Of a DNA stretch of 64,000 bases, positions 14,336-22,137 are shown piece by piece. Position 1 is the stretch's first letter, and each line of letters opens with the position of its first letter. A model generated the notes under the pieces. The model was not told where the DNA came from. It worked only from the letters and a program-made list of their open reading frames with translations, and made no database searches. The position numbers were made by a program, and so were the translations under genes. This stretch comes from an uncultured Acinetobacter sp. (lineage in GTDB: Bacteria > Pseudomonadota > Gammaproteobacteria > Pseudomonadales > Moraxellaceae): contig NZ_CANQTS010000003.1 of NCBI RefSeq assembly GCF_947626835.1, forward strand, positions 62,001-126,000, given 5' to 3'.

Positions 14336-16863
14336 TGGGCGGAATATTTGGAAGCACAACAGTCAGTACAACTGATAAGCGCATCAATTCGATGCGCATT
14401 CAGCAATCTGCATACGGTCTGACACAGCCGTTGGTCTATGGCAAAAACCGTGTGGCAGCCAATATGTTTTGGTATGGTGATTTTAAATCCACTGCCCATA
14501 CAACGACTACTAAATCAGGCGGTAAAGGCGGTAAAACTAAGACCAAAAACACTACATATACATATTCAGCATCTTTAATGCTTGGTCTCTGTGAAAACAA
14601 AATTAGAGATATCGGCATTATATGGCGTGATAAAGAACAAATTGTGACTAAGCAAGAGAAAATAAAAGTCGGTGGAAATGTTTTTAATCCTATTTATGAG
14701 TTTAGAAGTGTTACACCAATTGACCAGCTTGGATTTGAGCTGTTTGATGGTGATCACAATTCAGCTTGGGGGTATTTAACATCGAAATATCCACAAGAAG
14801 CGGTGCATTATCCATTCCTTGGATATGTGGCATGTGCCAATTATGATCTAGGCGGTAGTGCAGCATTATCGAATCATAATTTTGAAGTGATCAGCGATAT
14901 TACATTTTCAGAAACGATTCATGATGCAAATCCAGCTGACGTGATTGAAGACTTCATCACAAATCCACGGTACGGTGCAGCACCCAGCCTGAATATGGCT
15001 GATTTATCTGAATTTCGAACCTATTGTGCAGCCACTAATTTGTTGATCAGTCCTGCTTTGACTGAACAGCGTGAAGCATTTGAAATCATCAATGAAATTG
15101 TGGAAGCAGTGAATTGTGCTGTGGTACCAAGTCCAGATGGGTTAAAAATCCGTTCTTATGGTGATAGTGCAGTGACTGGAAATGGTGTGACATTTACGCC
15201 AAATCTTGAACCGGTTTATCACTTAACGGATGACGATTTTTTGGGTGAAGATCAGCCAGTGCGTGTACGTCGGAGCCGTGATACCGATGCATACAATCAT
15301 TGCCAAATCGAGTACGTGAATCGCTTCAATCAGTACAATACAGAAACCGTCGAAGCCAAGGATCAAGCCAACATTGAAATGTTTGGGCTGCGTACACAAG
15401 ATCCCGTTAAGTTTGACTTTTTCTGTGAGCCAAAAATCGCCCGTCATGCGGTGCAATTGCTGTTACAGCGAAAACTGTATGTTCGAAATGAGTATGAGTT
15501 CGAATTGGGTTGGAAGTACTGCCGACTTGAGCCAATGGACATTGTGACGATTACAGATGAATCTTTGGGTCTTGATCGATTCCCTGTGCGAATCACTCGT
15601 GTTGAAGAAGATGAAGAGGGTGTGCTTTCGATTACCGCTGAAGAGCTTGCAGTCGGATCACGTTCAGCGGTTGAATATGACCTGCAATCCTCAAACGGGT
15701 ACCAAGGTGGCAATGAGGAACCTGGCAACGTCAATGCACCGGCAATTTTTGAGCCTCCTTTAGAATTGACGGGTGGTAAAAATCAAATTTGGGTAGCAGC
15801 ATCAGGTGGTATCAATTGGGGTGGCTGTAACGTCTGGGTGAGTCTCGACAATACGACTTATGAAATGATTGGTACTATTTACGGCTCTGCGCGATATGGT
15901 GAGTTGGTGACTGCAATCAATTCAAGTGCAACATCGATGCAAGTGCAATTGAACACCTCAAGTCAAATTTTTGGCGGTACTTTGCAGGATGCTGAAGTTG
16001 ATGCAACTTTGTGTAAAGTCGGTGATGAATATATCAACTATGTTGATGCAACATTGGATGGATCAGGGCGATACACATTAAGTGGCATGCTGCGTGGTCG
16101 TTTTAATGATGCAAGTTCACACAATGCAGGTGAACCGTTTGTTCGTATTGACCGTGCTATTTTTGAATATGAGTTCAATGCAAATCTTGTTGGAAAAGAG
16201 GTTTATCTCAAATTCACAAGTTTCAATGGACTTGAGCAAAAAGAAGAAACCTTGGATGAAGTGACTGCATACAGTTACACCGTCAATGGTGGCCGTCCTG
16301 CAGGTGTAAGAGGTTTATCGCTGCAATCGGCATTCGTCGGTACGAGTTTTAAAGTACAGTGGCAACCGGCTGCAGGTGCATCTGGCTACGTTGTTCAGAT
16401 TCGTTCAGGCGGTGTATTGCTTCGAACAGTTGAAACAACAAATACTGATTATTCTTACAGCATGGAGGAGGCGAAAATTGACGGTATTCAGCGTGCTTAT
16501 ACAGTACGTGTTGCAAGTAAAAACGGTTCGATTATCAGCACTTTTGCAGAGTTGAATATCAGTAATCCAGTGCCACCGCAATTATTGAATGTGTACACAT
16601 CTGCCACTAGCAATTCGATCACAGTGACTTGGATTCCAAGTGAAGCACCTGACTTAAAAGACTATCAAGTTTGGATCAGTACAGATGCGAACTTTGATCC
16701 TGAAGCCACGGCTGCGAAGTGGACAGGCACCGAAAATGCTTGCGCGATTACTGGCTTGCAAGCAACGACCACTTATTATGTGCGTGTTGCTGCGCGCGAT
16801 GTGTGGAAGCCGACGGCTTGGAATTATTCATCACGGATTACACAAGCGACTGCTGATAGTTAA
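14335..16863 (+). CDS. J-like host specificity / central tail tip protein
   Basis: 842 aa from ATG 14335, which overlaps the NlpC stop (TAATG); the 147 bases added by the track start lie within NlpC. Central fibre or hub protein that sets host range. N-terminal MGGIFGSTTVSTTDKRINSM and QSAYGLTQPLVYGKNRVAAN are typical of the Acinetobacter GTA-hub-like family. The middle contains the phage-tail hub region (YEFELGWKYCRLEPMDIVT). The last 190 residues hold two fibronectin type III-like domains (SITVTWIPSEAPDLKDYQVW; TTTYYVRVAARD). A terminator follows. Confidence 0.88.
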   Translation: MGGIFGSTTVSTTDKRINSMRIQQSAYGLTQPLVYGKNRVAANMFWYGDFKSTAHTTTTKSGGKGGKTKTKNTTYTYSASLMLGLCENKIRDIGIIWRDKEQIVTKQEKIKVGGNVFNPIYEFRSVTPIDQLGFELFDGDHNSAWGYLTSKYPQEAVHYPFLGYVACANYDLGGSAALSNHNFEVISDITFSETIHDANPADVIEDFITNPRYGAAPSLNMADLSEFRTYCAATNLLISPALTEQREAFEIINEIVEAVNCAVVPSPDGLKIRSYGDSAVTGNGVTFTPNLEPVYHLTDDDFLGEDQPVRVRRSRDTDAYNHCQIEYVNRFNQYNTETVEAKDQANIEMFGLRTQDPVKFDFFCEPKIARHAVQLLLQRKLYVRNEYEFELGWKYCRLEPMDIVTITDESLGLDRFPVRITRVEEDEEGVLSITAEELAVGSRSAVEYDLQSSNGYQGGNEEPGNVNAPAIFEPPLELTGGKNQIWVAASGGINWGGCNVWVSLDNTTYEMIGTIYGSARYGELVTAINSSATSMQVQLNTSSQIFGGTLQDAEVDATLCKVGDEYINYVDATLDGSGRYTLSGMLRGRFNDASSHNAGEPFVRIDRAIFEYEFNANLVGKEVYLKFTSFNGLEQKEETLDEVTAYSYTVNGGRPAGVRGLSLQSAFVGTSFKVQWQPAAGASGYVVQIRSGGVLLRTVETTNTDYSYSMEEAKIDGIQRAYTVRVASKNGSIISTFAELNISNPVPPQLLNVYTSATSNSITVTWIPSEAPDLKDYQVWISTDANFDPEATAAKWTGTENACAITGLQATTTYYVRVAARDVWKPTAWNYSSRITQATADS

Positions 16864-16876
16864 AATTTTCAACCAT

Positions 16877-16901
16877 AAAGCACTTTTCGGGGTGCTTTTT
16901 T
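16877..16901 (+). terminator. Intrinsic terminator after J-like gene
   Basis: AAAGCAC-TTTTCGGG-GTGCTTT plus T run, a near copy of the hairpin after the capsid gene. Confidence 0.82.
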
Positions 16902-16926
16902 ATTGCATGTCGAAAAGGGGGTAGTT

Positions 16927-17241
16927 GTGAATGAGCCAAGCGCACAGCTTTGGAAAAAGTTAAATGAAGTCTCTGACAAACTGCAGCAAGTCACTGAGCA
17001 GCTTGTCGAAGCAAATGCGATCAACAGAGGGTATCACACTGCTTTAGAGCAAATGCGGGTCAAGGTTGAAGCACTTGAACAGCAAAAATTTAAAGATCAG
17101 GGTGCGATTTCAATGCTCAAGTGGGGATTGGGTTTTGTGCTAGGTGTGGCGATTTCAGGTGGTACATGGACCATCAATTCAATTAATCAACTCAAACAAG
17201 ATATGGCGATTATGCAAAGCCATCGTGAGGACAGTAAATGA
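16927..17241 (+). CDS. Small coiled-coil protein with C-terminal membrane anchor (lysis region)
   Basis: 104 aa from GTG 16927; AAGGGGG lies five bases upstream and decides the start. Residues 5-65 form a coiled coil (VSDKLQQVTEQLVEANAINR; ALEQMRVKVEALEQQ), followed by a single hydrophobic helix (WGLGFVLGVAISGGTWTI) and a short polar tail. The layout (coiled coil, then C-terminal anchor, upstream of an endolysin) resembles XhlA-type lysis accessory proteins. I cannot assign it to that family with certainty. It overlaps the amidase start by 4 bases (ATGA). Confidence 0.65.
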   Translation: MNEPSAQLWKKLNEVSDKLQQVTEQLVEANAINRGYHTALEQMRVKVEALEQQKFKDQGAISMLKWGLGFVLGVAISGGTWTINSINQLKQDMAIMQSHREDSK

Positions 17242-17984
17242 AATTTATAGAACAAAATGCATGGCAATTCTTGTCAGTTAAGCTCCCTGTGTTGGGGGCT
17301 TTTTTATTGCTCGTGCTTATTCCAGGCTTGCAATGGGCGGTGGATTTTAAATTGATTCCAGTCGAATACCATGCTTACGTGACAGGCGGTGTGATGGTCT
17401 TTTTATCGTGGCTTGGTAAAAAGTGGTATCAACCAACTTTGCATCATCCTTTGGGTTTTGTGGCTGTGACGGCTGGACATAGTAACTCTGATCCTGGTGC
17501 GGTAAATGGCAAGATCAAAGAATCTGAGCTTGTGACAAATTTCCGTAATGCGGTGGCCTTTTATTTGCGTGAAGCAGGACTTGCAACAAAAACAGATGGT
17601 ACGAATAGCCGAAATGACCCGTTATCGTCAGCCTTAAAACTGATTAAAGGCTCATCTATTGCTGTTGAATTTCACATGAATGCAGCAGCTTCAAAGCAAG
17701 CAAACGGAATTGAAACGATTGCACTGCCTCGCGATAAAAAACTGGCTCAAGATTTGTCGGCAGCTGTGGCCACAGCTTTGGGTAGTCGTTTACGTGGGGA
17801 TAATGGATGGATTGATCAGAGTAAATCGGCTCGTGGTAGTTTGGCATATATCAATGCTGGCGGTTTGATTGTCGAATTGGGTTTCATTTCAAATGAAGCT
17901 GAATTGGCAGCGTTCCAGGCACGCTATTGGATTGCAGCAAAAGCTGTGGCCAAAGTTCTAATTGAATATGAAAAAGGGGCATAA
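17238..17984 (+). CDS. Endolysin: N-acetylmuramoyl-L-alanine amidase (Amidase_3) with N-terminal membrane domain
   Basis: 248 aa. The amidase domain starts near residue 74 with FVAVTAGHSNSDPGAVNG (zinc His) and KESELV (zinc Glu), then IAVEFHMNAA (second His) and LIVELGFISNEAE (catalytic Glu). All metal and catalytic positions of Amidase_3 are present, so it should cleave the amide bond between MurNAc and L-Ala. Unusually, residues 10-35 (LPVLGAFLLLVLIPGL) and 43-62 (YVTGGVMVFLSWLG) form two membrane segments in front, a holin-like hairpin. Fusion of a holin-like module to an endolysin, or a membrane-tethered endolysin, is inferred. It is followed three bases later by a small gene. Confidence 0.85.
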   Translation: MKFIEQNAWQFLSVKLPVLGAFLLLVLIPGLQWAVDFKLIPVEYHAYVTGGVMVFLSWLGKKWYQPTLHHPLGFVAVTAGHSNSDPGAVNGKIKESELVTNFRNAVAFYLREAGLATKTDGTNSRNDPLSSALKLIKGSSIAVEFHMNAAASKQANGIETIALPRDKKLAQDLSAAVATALGSRLRGDNGWIDQSKSARGSLAYINAGGLIVELGFISNEAELAAFQARYWIAAKAVAKVLIEYEKGA

Positions 17985-17987
17985 CAA

Positions 17988-18251
17988 ATGGCAGCAATAA
18001 CTATTGCAAGCGCACTTTCTCCAATTGTGGATGCTTATGGTGTTGGTCGTGAAATCGTTCAAACGACTGTCAATGCTATGGATGCAGCAGAAAAGGAACG
18101 TGATTCAGGTGCTGATAAAAAAGCGTGGGTATTGGCTTTTGTTAAATCATTCGTGACTGATTTAGGACAAAATTGGGAACGTTGGGCGAAGGTGATTATC
18201 ACGTTTATTGACTTCGCAAAGTCCGTATTTAACAGCAAGCGTTATAAGTAA
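17988..18251 (+). CDS. Small phage protein at end of lysis cassette
   Basis: 87 aa. Starts three bases after the amidase stop. The sequence is an amphipathic helix pair (SALSPIVDAYGVGREIVQTT; KKAWVLAFVKSFVTDLGQNW) with KVIITFIDFAKSVF near the C-terminus. A GADKKAWV-like stretch occurs in LL-H-type holins, but no clear transmembrane helix precedes it, so the holin call is only a possibility. It is the last gene before the prophage right end, and a strong terminator follows. Confidence 0.6.
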   Translation: MAAITIASALSPIVDAYGVGREIVQTTVNAMDAAEKERDSGADKKAWVLAFVKSFVTDLGQNWERWAKVIITFIDFAKSVFNSKRYK

Positions 18252-18268
18252 GTGGTCCAATTTTATAC

Positions 18269-18303
18269 ATGCCCTTAGTCTTCGGACTGAGGGCATCTTT
18301 TTT
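18269..18303 (+). terminator. Strong terminator at the end of the prophage late operon
   Basis: ATGCCCTTAGTC-TTCG-GACTGAGGGCAT then CTTTTTT. It has a twelve-base stem with one G-T pair and a UUCG tetraloop. It marks the end of the rightward phage transcript, 86 bases before the attachment core. Confidence 0.9.
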
Positions 18304-18310
18304 GTTTGTC

Positions 18311-18333
18311 TTGCAACTATTTTGCAACTATTG
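18311..18333. repeat. Tandem 11-bp repeat TTGCAACTATT near prophage right end
   Basis: Two perfect adjacent copies (18311-18321 and 18322-18332) lie 56-78 bases left of the dusA core. Spacing and location suit arm-type binding sites for the element A integrase; this is an inference. Confidence 0.5.
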
Positions 18334-18385
18334 ATTTTTATATTATTTATAAATTATTGAATAAATTGAAATTATTATATATTTA

Positions 18386-18457
18386 CTACCAATCCATCAT
18401 CGGCGCCACACTGATTCGCGGAGATTGAGTGTTTTCAATGTTTTTTGGATTAGTCAT
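18386..18457 (-). pseudogene. dusA: dusA 5' fragment (junction of element A and element B)
   Basis: Minus-strand reading frame MTNPKNIENTQSPRISVAPM then MDW and a TAG stop. RISVAPMMDWT is the start of tRNA-dihydrouridine synthase A. This copy was brought by the left end of element B as a replacement 5' end for dusA, and is now cut off from the dusA body by element A. It differs from the chromosomal start at 42304-42369 mainly at synonymous positions over PRISVAPMMDW. Not in the ORF track because of its length (23 codons). Confidence 0.85.
18389..18400. other. Attachment core, left end of element B (dusA att)
   Basis: CCAATCCATCAT (ATGATGGATTGG on the dusA strand) is identical to 42313-42324. 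Sequence diverges to the left of this core, and conserved dusA codons with wobble changes continue to its right. It is the expected recombination core for dusA-targeting integrases. Confidence 0.82.
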
Positions 18458-18538
18458 TAAAAATCATGCCTTTAATCTGTATTCGCAATCTGAGCGAGTC
18501 TGTGTGAACCTATGTTTAGGTGGGTTAATCTATTTGCA

Positions 18539-18587
18539 TTTACACCAAATTTTACACCATAATCAAAAAAACAATTTGTGGTGTAAA
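18539..18587. repeat. Direct and inverted TTTACACC repeats between att core and integrase
   Basis: TTTACACCA at 18539-18547 and 18551-18559, and its reverse complement TGGTGTAAA at 18579-18587, just ahead of the integrase start. A matching pair (TTTACTCC and TTTACACC) lies near the other end of element B at 42235-42253. They probably are arm-type integrase sites and may also let the integrase regulate its own promoter. Confidence 0.6.
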
Positions 18588-18589
18588 TT

Positions 18590-19738
18590 ATGGGATCAAT
18601 TACAACAAGGAAAGGTGCAGATGGTAAAGTTAACTATCGTGCTGCGATCCGAATCAATCGCAAGGGCTTTCCTACTTTTTCTGAAAGTAAAACATTTCAC
18701 TCAAAGAAATTAGCTGAAAACTGGGTTAAGAAACGAGAAGTCGAAATTCAAGAAAATCCTGATATTTTGCTTGGCAAAGAAAAGCTGATTGATCTGACCT
18801 TATCTGATGCCATAGATAAATATTTGGATGAAGTCGGGAGCGAGTACGGAAGGACGAAACGCTATTCTCTGCTCTTAATCAAGAAGCTGCCAATCGCGCG
18901 CAATATTATCACAAAAATAAAATCAGTACATTTAGCCGAGCATGTTGCTTTAAGGAAAGGGGGAGTCCCTCATCTCGAACTTGAGCCTATTGCGACTAGT
19001 ACGCAGCAACATGAGCTTTTACATATTCGTGGTGTACTTTCCCATGCTGCTGTTATGTGGGAAATGGATATTGATTTAAATGGTTTTGATAAGGCTACGG
19101 CACAGTTAAGAAAAACACGTCAAATATCCTCCAGTCAGAAAAGAGACCGACTCCCTTCAACGGATGAACTGATTGCATTAACGAAATATTTTACAGAACG
19201 ATGGAAGCTAAACCGTTATGGTACTAAGTATCCAATGCATTTGATTATGTGGTTTGCAATTTTCTCATGCAGACGTGAAGCCGAATTAACACGGCTTTAT
19301 CTGCGAGACTATGATTCACATCATTCTACGTGGAAAGTACATGATCTAAAGAATCCTAATGGCTCTAAAGGCAATCATAAGTCTTTTGATGTACTTGATC
19401 CTTGTAAGGAAATGATTAAAAGACTAAAGCATTCAGAAGTTCGCGAACGGATGCTAAAGCTTGGACATGATGAAAATTTACTATTACCCTTAAATCCTAA
19501 AAGTTTAGGCAAAGAGTTTAGAGAGGCTTGCAAGATACTAGGGATTGAGGACTTGCGGTTTCATGATTTAAGACATGAAGGTTGTACCCGATTAGCTGAA
19601 CAGAGTCTTACAATTCCTGAAATTCAAAAAGTGAGCCTACATGATTCTTGGAGTAGCTTACAGCGCTATGTATCGGTAAAGGCGAGAAGAAATATTATTC
19701 AGTTGGAGGAAGTGCTACATCTCATTGATGAAACGTAG
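18590..19738 (+). CDS. int: Tyrosine recombinase, dusA-type island integrase
   Basis: 382 aa. Catalyses integration and excision of element B at dusA. Catalytic residues are visible: Arg in FSCRREAELTRL, the second His-x-x-Arg in HDLRHEGCTRLAEQ, and the C-terminal His and Tyr in SLHDSWSSLQRYVSV. The N-terminal part has an Arm-like DNA-binding region (ITTRKGADGKVNYRAAIRIN) typical of phage integrases, followed by a SAM-like core-binding domain. It lies 190 bases from the attachment core, directed into the element. Its end overlaps the convergent PrtN-like gene by 17 bases. The dusA target assignment follows from the flanking fragments. Confidence 0.9.
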   Translation: MGSITTRKGADGKVNYRAAIRINRKGFPTFSESKTFHSKKLAENWVKKREVEIQENPDILLGKEKLIDLTLSDAIDKYLDEVGSEYGRTKRYSLLLIKKLPIARNIITKIKSVHLAEHVALRKGGVPHLELEPIATSTQQHELLHIRGVLSHAAVMWEMDIDLNGFDKATAQLRKTRQISSSQKRDRLPSTDELIALTKYFTERWKLNRYGTKYPMHLIMWFAIFSCRREAELTRLYLRDYDSHHSTWKVHDLKNPNGSKGNHKSFDVLDPCKEMIKRLKHSEVRERMLKLGHDENLLLPLNPKSLGKEFREACKILGIEDLRFHDLRHEGCTRLAEQSLTIPEIQKVSLHDSWSSLQRYVSVKARRNIIQLEEVLHLIDET

Positions 19739-19997
19739 CATAGTCTTTAGATGCTTCTGAGTATTTTCTGTCTAAAATATCTGCTAGATCTTTTACGTGT
19801 ACTAAAAATGGTGCACGTTTGCTCTGATCTATTTTAAATACAGAGAAAGGAAATTCTTGATTATTCGCCTTTCTCAATGCTTCAGCTTTACTAAGATGAG
19901 GATAATAGTCAGAAACTATAGTCATCAGTTCTACAGTCATAGAGCGATATTTCATAAATAAGTAATCGGATGTAGAAATTTTTAAAGATATATTCAT
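19722..19997 (-). CDS. PrtN-family (pyocin activator-like) regulator, possible excisionase
   Basis: 91 aa, convergent with the integrase. SDYYPHLSKAEALRKANNQE followed by FSVFKIDQSKRAPFLVHVKD and LADILDRKYSEA matches the PrtN pattern (DYF.hl....fLRK...gei.lP..r.e.sQK....vhl.DLA.yiD...). PrtN activates pyocin genes in Pseudomonas. Members next to integrases in genomic islands may act as regulators or recombination directionality factors; that role here is inferred from position only. Confidence 0.75.
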   Translation of the reverse strand: MNISLKISTSDYLFMKYRSMTVELMTIVSDYYPHLSKAEALRKANNQEFPFSVFKIDQSKRAPFLVHVKDLADILDRKYSEASKDYATFHQ

Positions 19998-20124
19998 GAT
20001 TAAAATCTAACAGTTATCTCGATGAATTCAGTTTAGTATCCCGAAAATAGTAAAGGTAGAGTATTACTTCTGTTTAAAAATATATTAGTATTATGCTAAT
20101 TAAATATTTGTATTATAATGATTT

Positions 20125-21006
20125 ATGAGTGATAAAAAATTATCAGACCTTGGCCTGCTTGAACAGGATATATGGTTCAACTTTTGCTACTACTATGAGT
20201 GTGATCTGGATGATGTGTCAATAGTAAGCGAGAATCAAACATATATTGATAAAAAAGAAAAAATCATAAAAAGAATGCAGCAGAATGATTTTTCAGTTAA
20301 TGAGGAGAGAATTTCTTTTGCTGAAATGATGGGGAGTGATTTGAATATTCCCTTCAAACCATCTCAGCTCGCTGAGCTTTTAACACAGCTTAATACATTA
20401 AGGGTTAAGGTAAATAACTTGCCTGCCAAAATTTTCCATAGGCAATATTCAGATATTTTAATTGCTTATGTGCAAATGCTTGGTGGATTGGAGTTTATTC
20501 AGAACCGTACACTTGCCAAAAGTGCAAAGGCAATCATTGCAGTCAAAGCTCGTTACGACAAGCATTTATACCCAAGACGTGAAATTATATATCGTATTTT
20601 ACGGGAACAAGTGGCACGTCATGGTAAATGGAAGACTCTAAATCAAGCAGTTAATTTTGTGCTTGATGATCTGGTCAAAGCTTTTGAGGTTTACGATATT
20701 GAATGGCTTCAGTCTGAACTTGTGCTTAAGCAAAAAATGCTCAGTGAATTAGAGCAGGAGAGTAAGCAGTTGTATGCTAAAGCTCAGTCAGATGGCGTGC
20801 GAAGAAAGCCAGCATCAATTGTGAAGAAAATAGAAAAATTACAGCTGGAACTTAACAATCTTAATCAGATACTGAAGGCAAAATATCCCTCTAAAGAGAT
20901 AGAAAAGTTTGGGTATAAGATGCCTTACAGTGGTGGATACATTGCTGAAACCATCATTCATGAGCTCCGAACCCAGCCTATGATCCTGTCGGAAATAATA
21001 CTTTAA
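20125..21006 (+). CDS. Unrecognised protein with helical/coiled-coil C-terminus
   Basis: 293 aa. I do not recognise a family. The N-terminus (LGLLEQDIWFNFCYYYECDL) is aromatic-rich. The middle contains IFHRQYSDILIAYVQMLGGL and a basic patch (KHLYPRREIIYRILREQVAR). Residues 195-260 form a coiled coil (LKQKMLSELEQESKQLYAKA; KKIEKLQLELNNLNQILKAK). It is the first plus-strand gene inside element B after the integrase, is preceded by an AT-rich promoter-like region, and ends at the base before the 3' end of the convergent gene. It may be a replication or DNA-binding accessory, but this is a guess. Confidence 0.65.
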   Translation: MSDKKLSDLGLLEQDIWFNFCYYYECDLDDVSIVSENQTYIDKKEKIIKRMQQNDFSVNEERISFAEMMGSDLNIPFKPSQLAELLTQLNTLRVKVNNLPAKIFHRQYSDILIAYVQMLGGLEFIQNRTLAKSAKAIIAVKARYDKHLYPRREIIYRILREQVARHGKWKTLNQAVNFVLDDLVKAFEVYDIEWLQSELVLKQKMLSELEQESKQLYAKAQSDGVRRKPASIVKKIEKLQLELNNLNQILKAKYPSKEIEKFGYKMPYSGGYIAETIIHELRTQPMILSEIIL

Positions 21007-21972
21007 TTAATTCTTAGTATTTCTTTTTAATGGATTCCATTGCTCTTCACGTAAATGTAAATATTCAGCATTAGTTTTTATGGTGGGGTATTCAGTATCA
21101 GAGTGCTCTTCAGGTGGATTCTCAGAGACAGGGCATTCATGGGGAGTTGACAAACCTTTTGTATAACCTGAAGGTTTAATCGGTGTAATGGTATTTTCAT
21201 GAAAGATTGGACTAGTACTTACATTAAGTGGGATTACTTCATCAGAGGATGGTTTTAAAGAAGCTTTAATGTTGAGTATTTCATCTTCAAGTCTATATTT
21301 TAGTTCAGTAATGATTTCAGCTTGTGCTGCTTCTTTTTCAATTTTATCAAAAGACTCGTAGATGCGATCAATATCATCTTGAGTGGAAATATGTTGATCA
21401 AGAATTTTTAATTTTAGTGTAGTAAAAATCCATTGATTGAATAAATATTCTTGAATTTTCTTGTCATAAGCTTGTTGCATTTTTAACTTCTCTTCTGATT
21501 TTTTGTTAAGTAATGCTTCATCATTTTTTGCCTTTTTAAGTTGTTCTTGTAAGTCTTCAACCTTCAATTTTAGCTTAAATGTGTCTTCATCAAAATTTTT
21601 AATCACATGCTCAAGCGTTATGGAAGTGTTTCCACGTTCTAGCTTTCTTTTGATGTTTTCTAATTTTGATCTGGTATCAGTACTTATTCTTGCTTGTAAA
21701 TGATCCTTTGATTTGTGATTTTTTTGGTACTTAAACTCTCTAAATTTTTTACGAATGAGCTCATAGACCTGTTTTGAAACGGTCAGTATTTCTTTTGATT
21801 TTAACGTAGCGACTTCAGCAGATGGACCTAGATTATTTTGTTGTGCAGTTGAGATATAAAATTCGTAGGGATATTTTAATTTCCATTTTTCTGCATTGTT
21901 TCTGATGAATTTTTCTTTAAGCTCGCGATCATCTTGAATCCAGATAGAAAGTTGTTCGTAGGGTCTTGCCAT
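21007..21972 (-). CDS. Unrecognised coiled-coil protein, possible DNA-binding
   Basis: 321 aa, convergent with the preceding gene with no gap. The N-terminal third is basic (YELIRKKFREFKYQKNHKSK). A segment RISTDTRSKLENIKRKLERG that resembles a ribbon-helix-helix or KfrA-like helix follows, then a long coiled coil (residues 125-245, KLKLKVEDLQEQLKKAKNDE). The last 70 residues are proline/glutamate rich. The layout (basic head, long coiled coil) is reminiscent of plasmid KfrA-type proteins, but I cannot assign it. Its promoter region is shared with the divergent 22138 gene and contains a 12-bp inverted repeat. Confidence 0.62.
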   Translation of the reverse strand: MARPYEQLSIWIQDDRELKEKFIRNNAEKWKLKYPYEFYISTAQQNNLGPSAEVATLKSKEILTVSKQVYELIRKKFREFKYQKNHKSKDHLQARISTDTRSKLENIKRKLERGNTSITLEHVIKNFDEDTFKLKLKVEDLQEQLKKAKNDEALLNKKSEEKLKMQQAYDKKIQEYLFNQWIFTTLKLKILDQHISTQDDIDRIYESFDKIEKEAAQAEIITELKYRLEDEILNIKASLKPSSDEVIPLNVSTSPIFHENTITPIKPSGYTKGLSTPHECPVSENPPEEHSDTEYPTIKTNAEYLHLREEQWNPLKRNTKN

Positions 21973-22004
21973 ATTTTTATCTTTATGGAATTAATAACTT
22001 GCTA

Positions 22005-22055
22005 AATATTAACTTAGTATTATATAAATGTTAACTAAAATATTAAGTTAATATT
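22005..22055. promoter_or_regulatory. 12-bp inverted repeat in divergent promoter region
   Basis: AATATTAACTTA (22005-22016) and TAAGTTAATATT (22044-22055) are perfect inverted copies in the 130-bp gap between two divergent genes. Intervening sequence is AT-only apart from two bases. A plausible operator for an autoregulated DNA-binding protein from one of the flanking genes. Confidence 0.55.
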
Positions 22056-22137
22056 AATCCGAATATTAATAGTAGTGCCTTTTGCTTTCTAGTCGCCTTT
22101 AGTGCCTATAGCTGTGGATAAAAATGGGGGAAATAGA

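Noticed and set aside
17988-18251. Calling the last prophage gene a holin
   Set aside because: A GADKKAWV-like stretch is suggestive of LL-H-type holins, but no distinct membrane helix is visible, so only a hypothetical call is supported.
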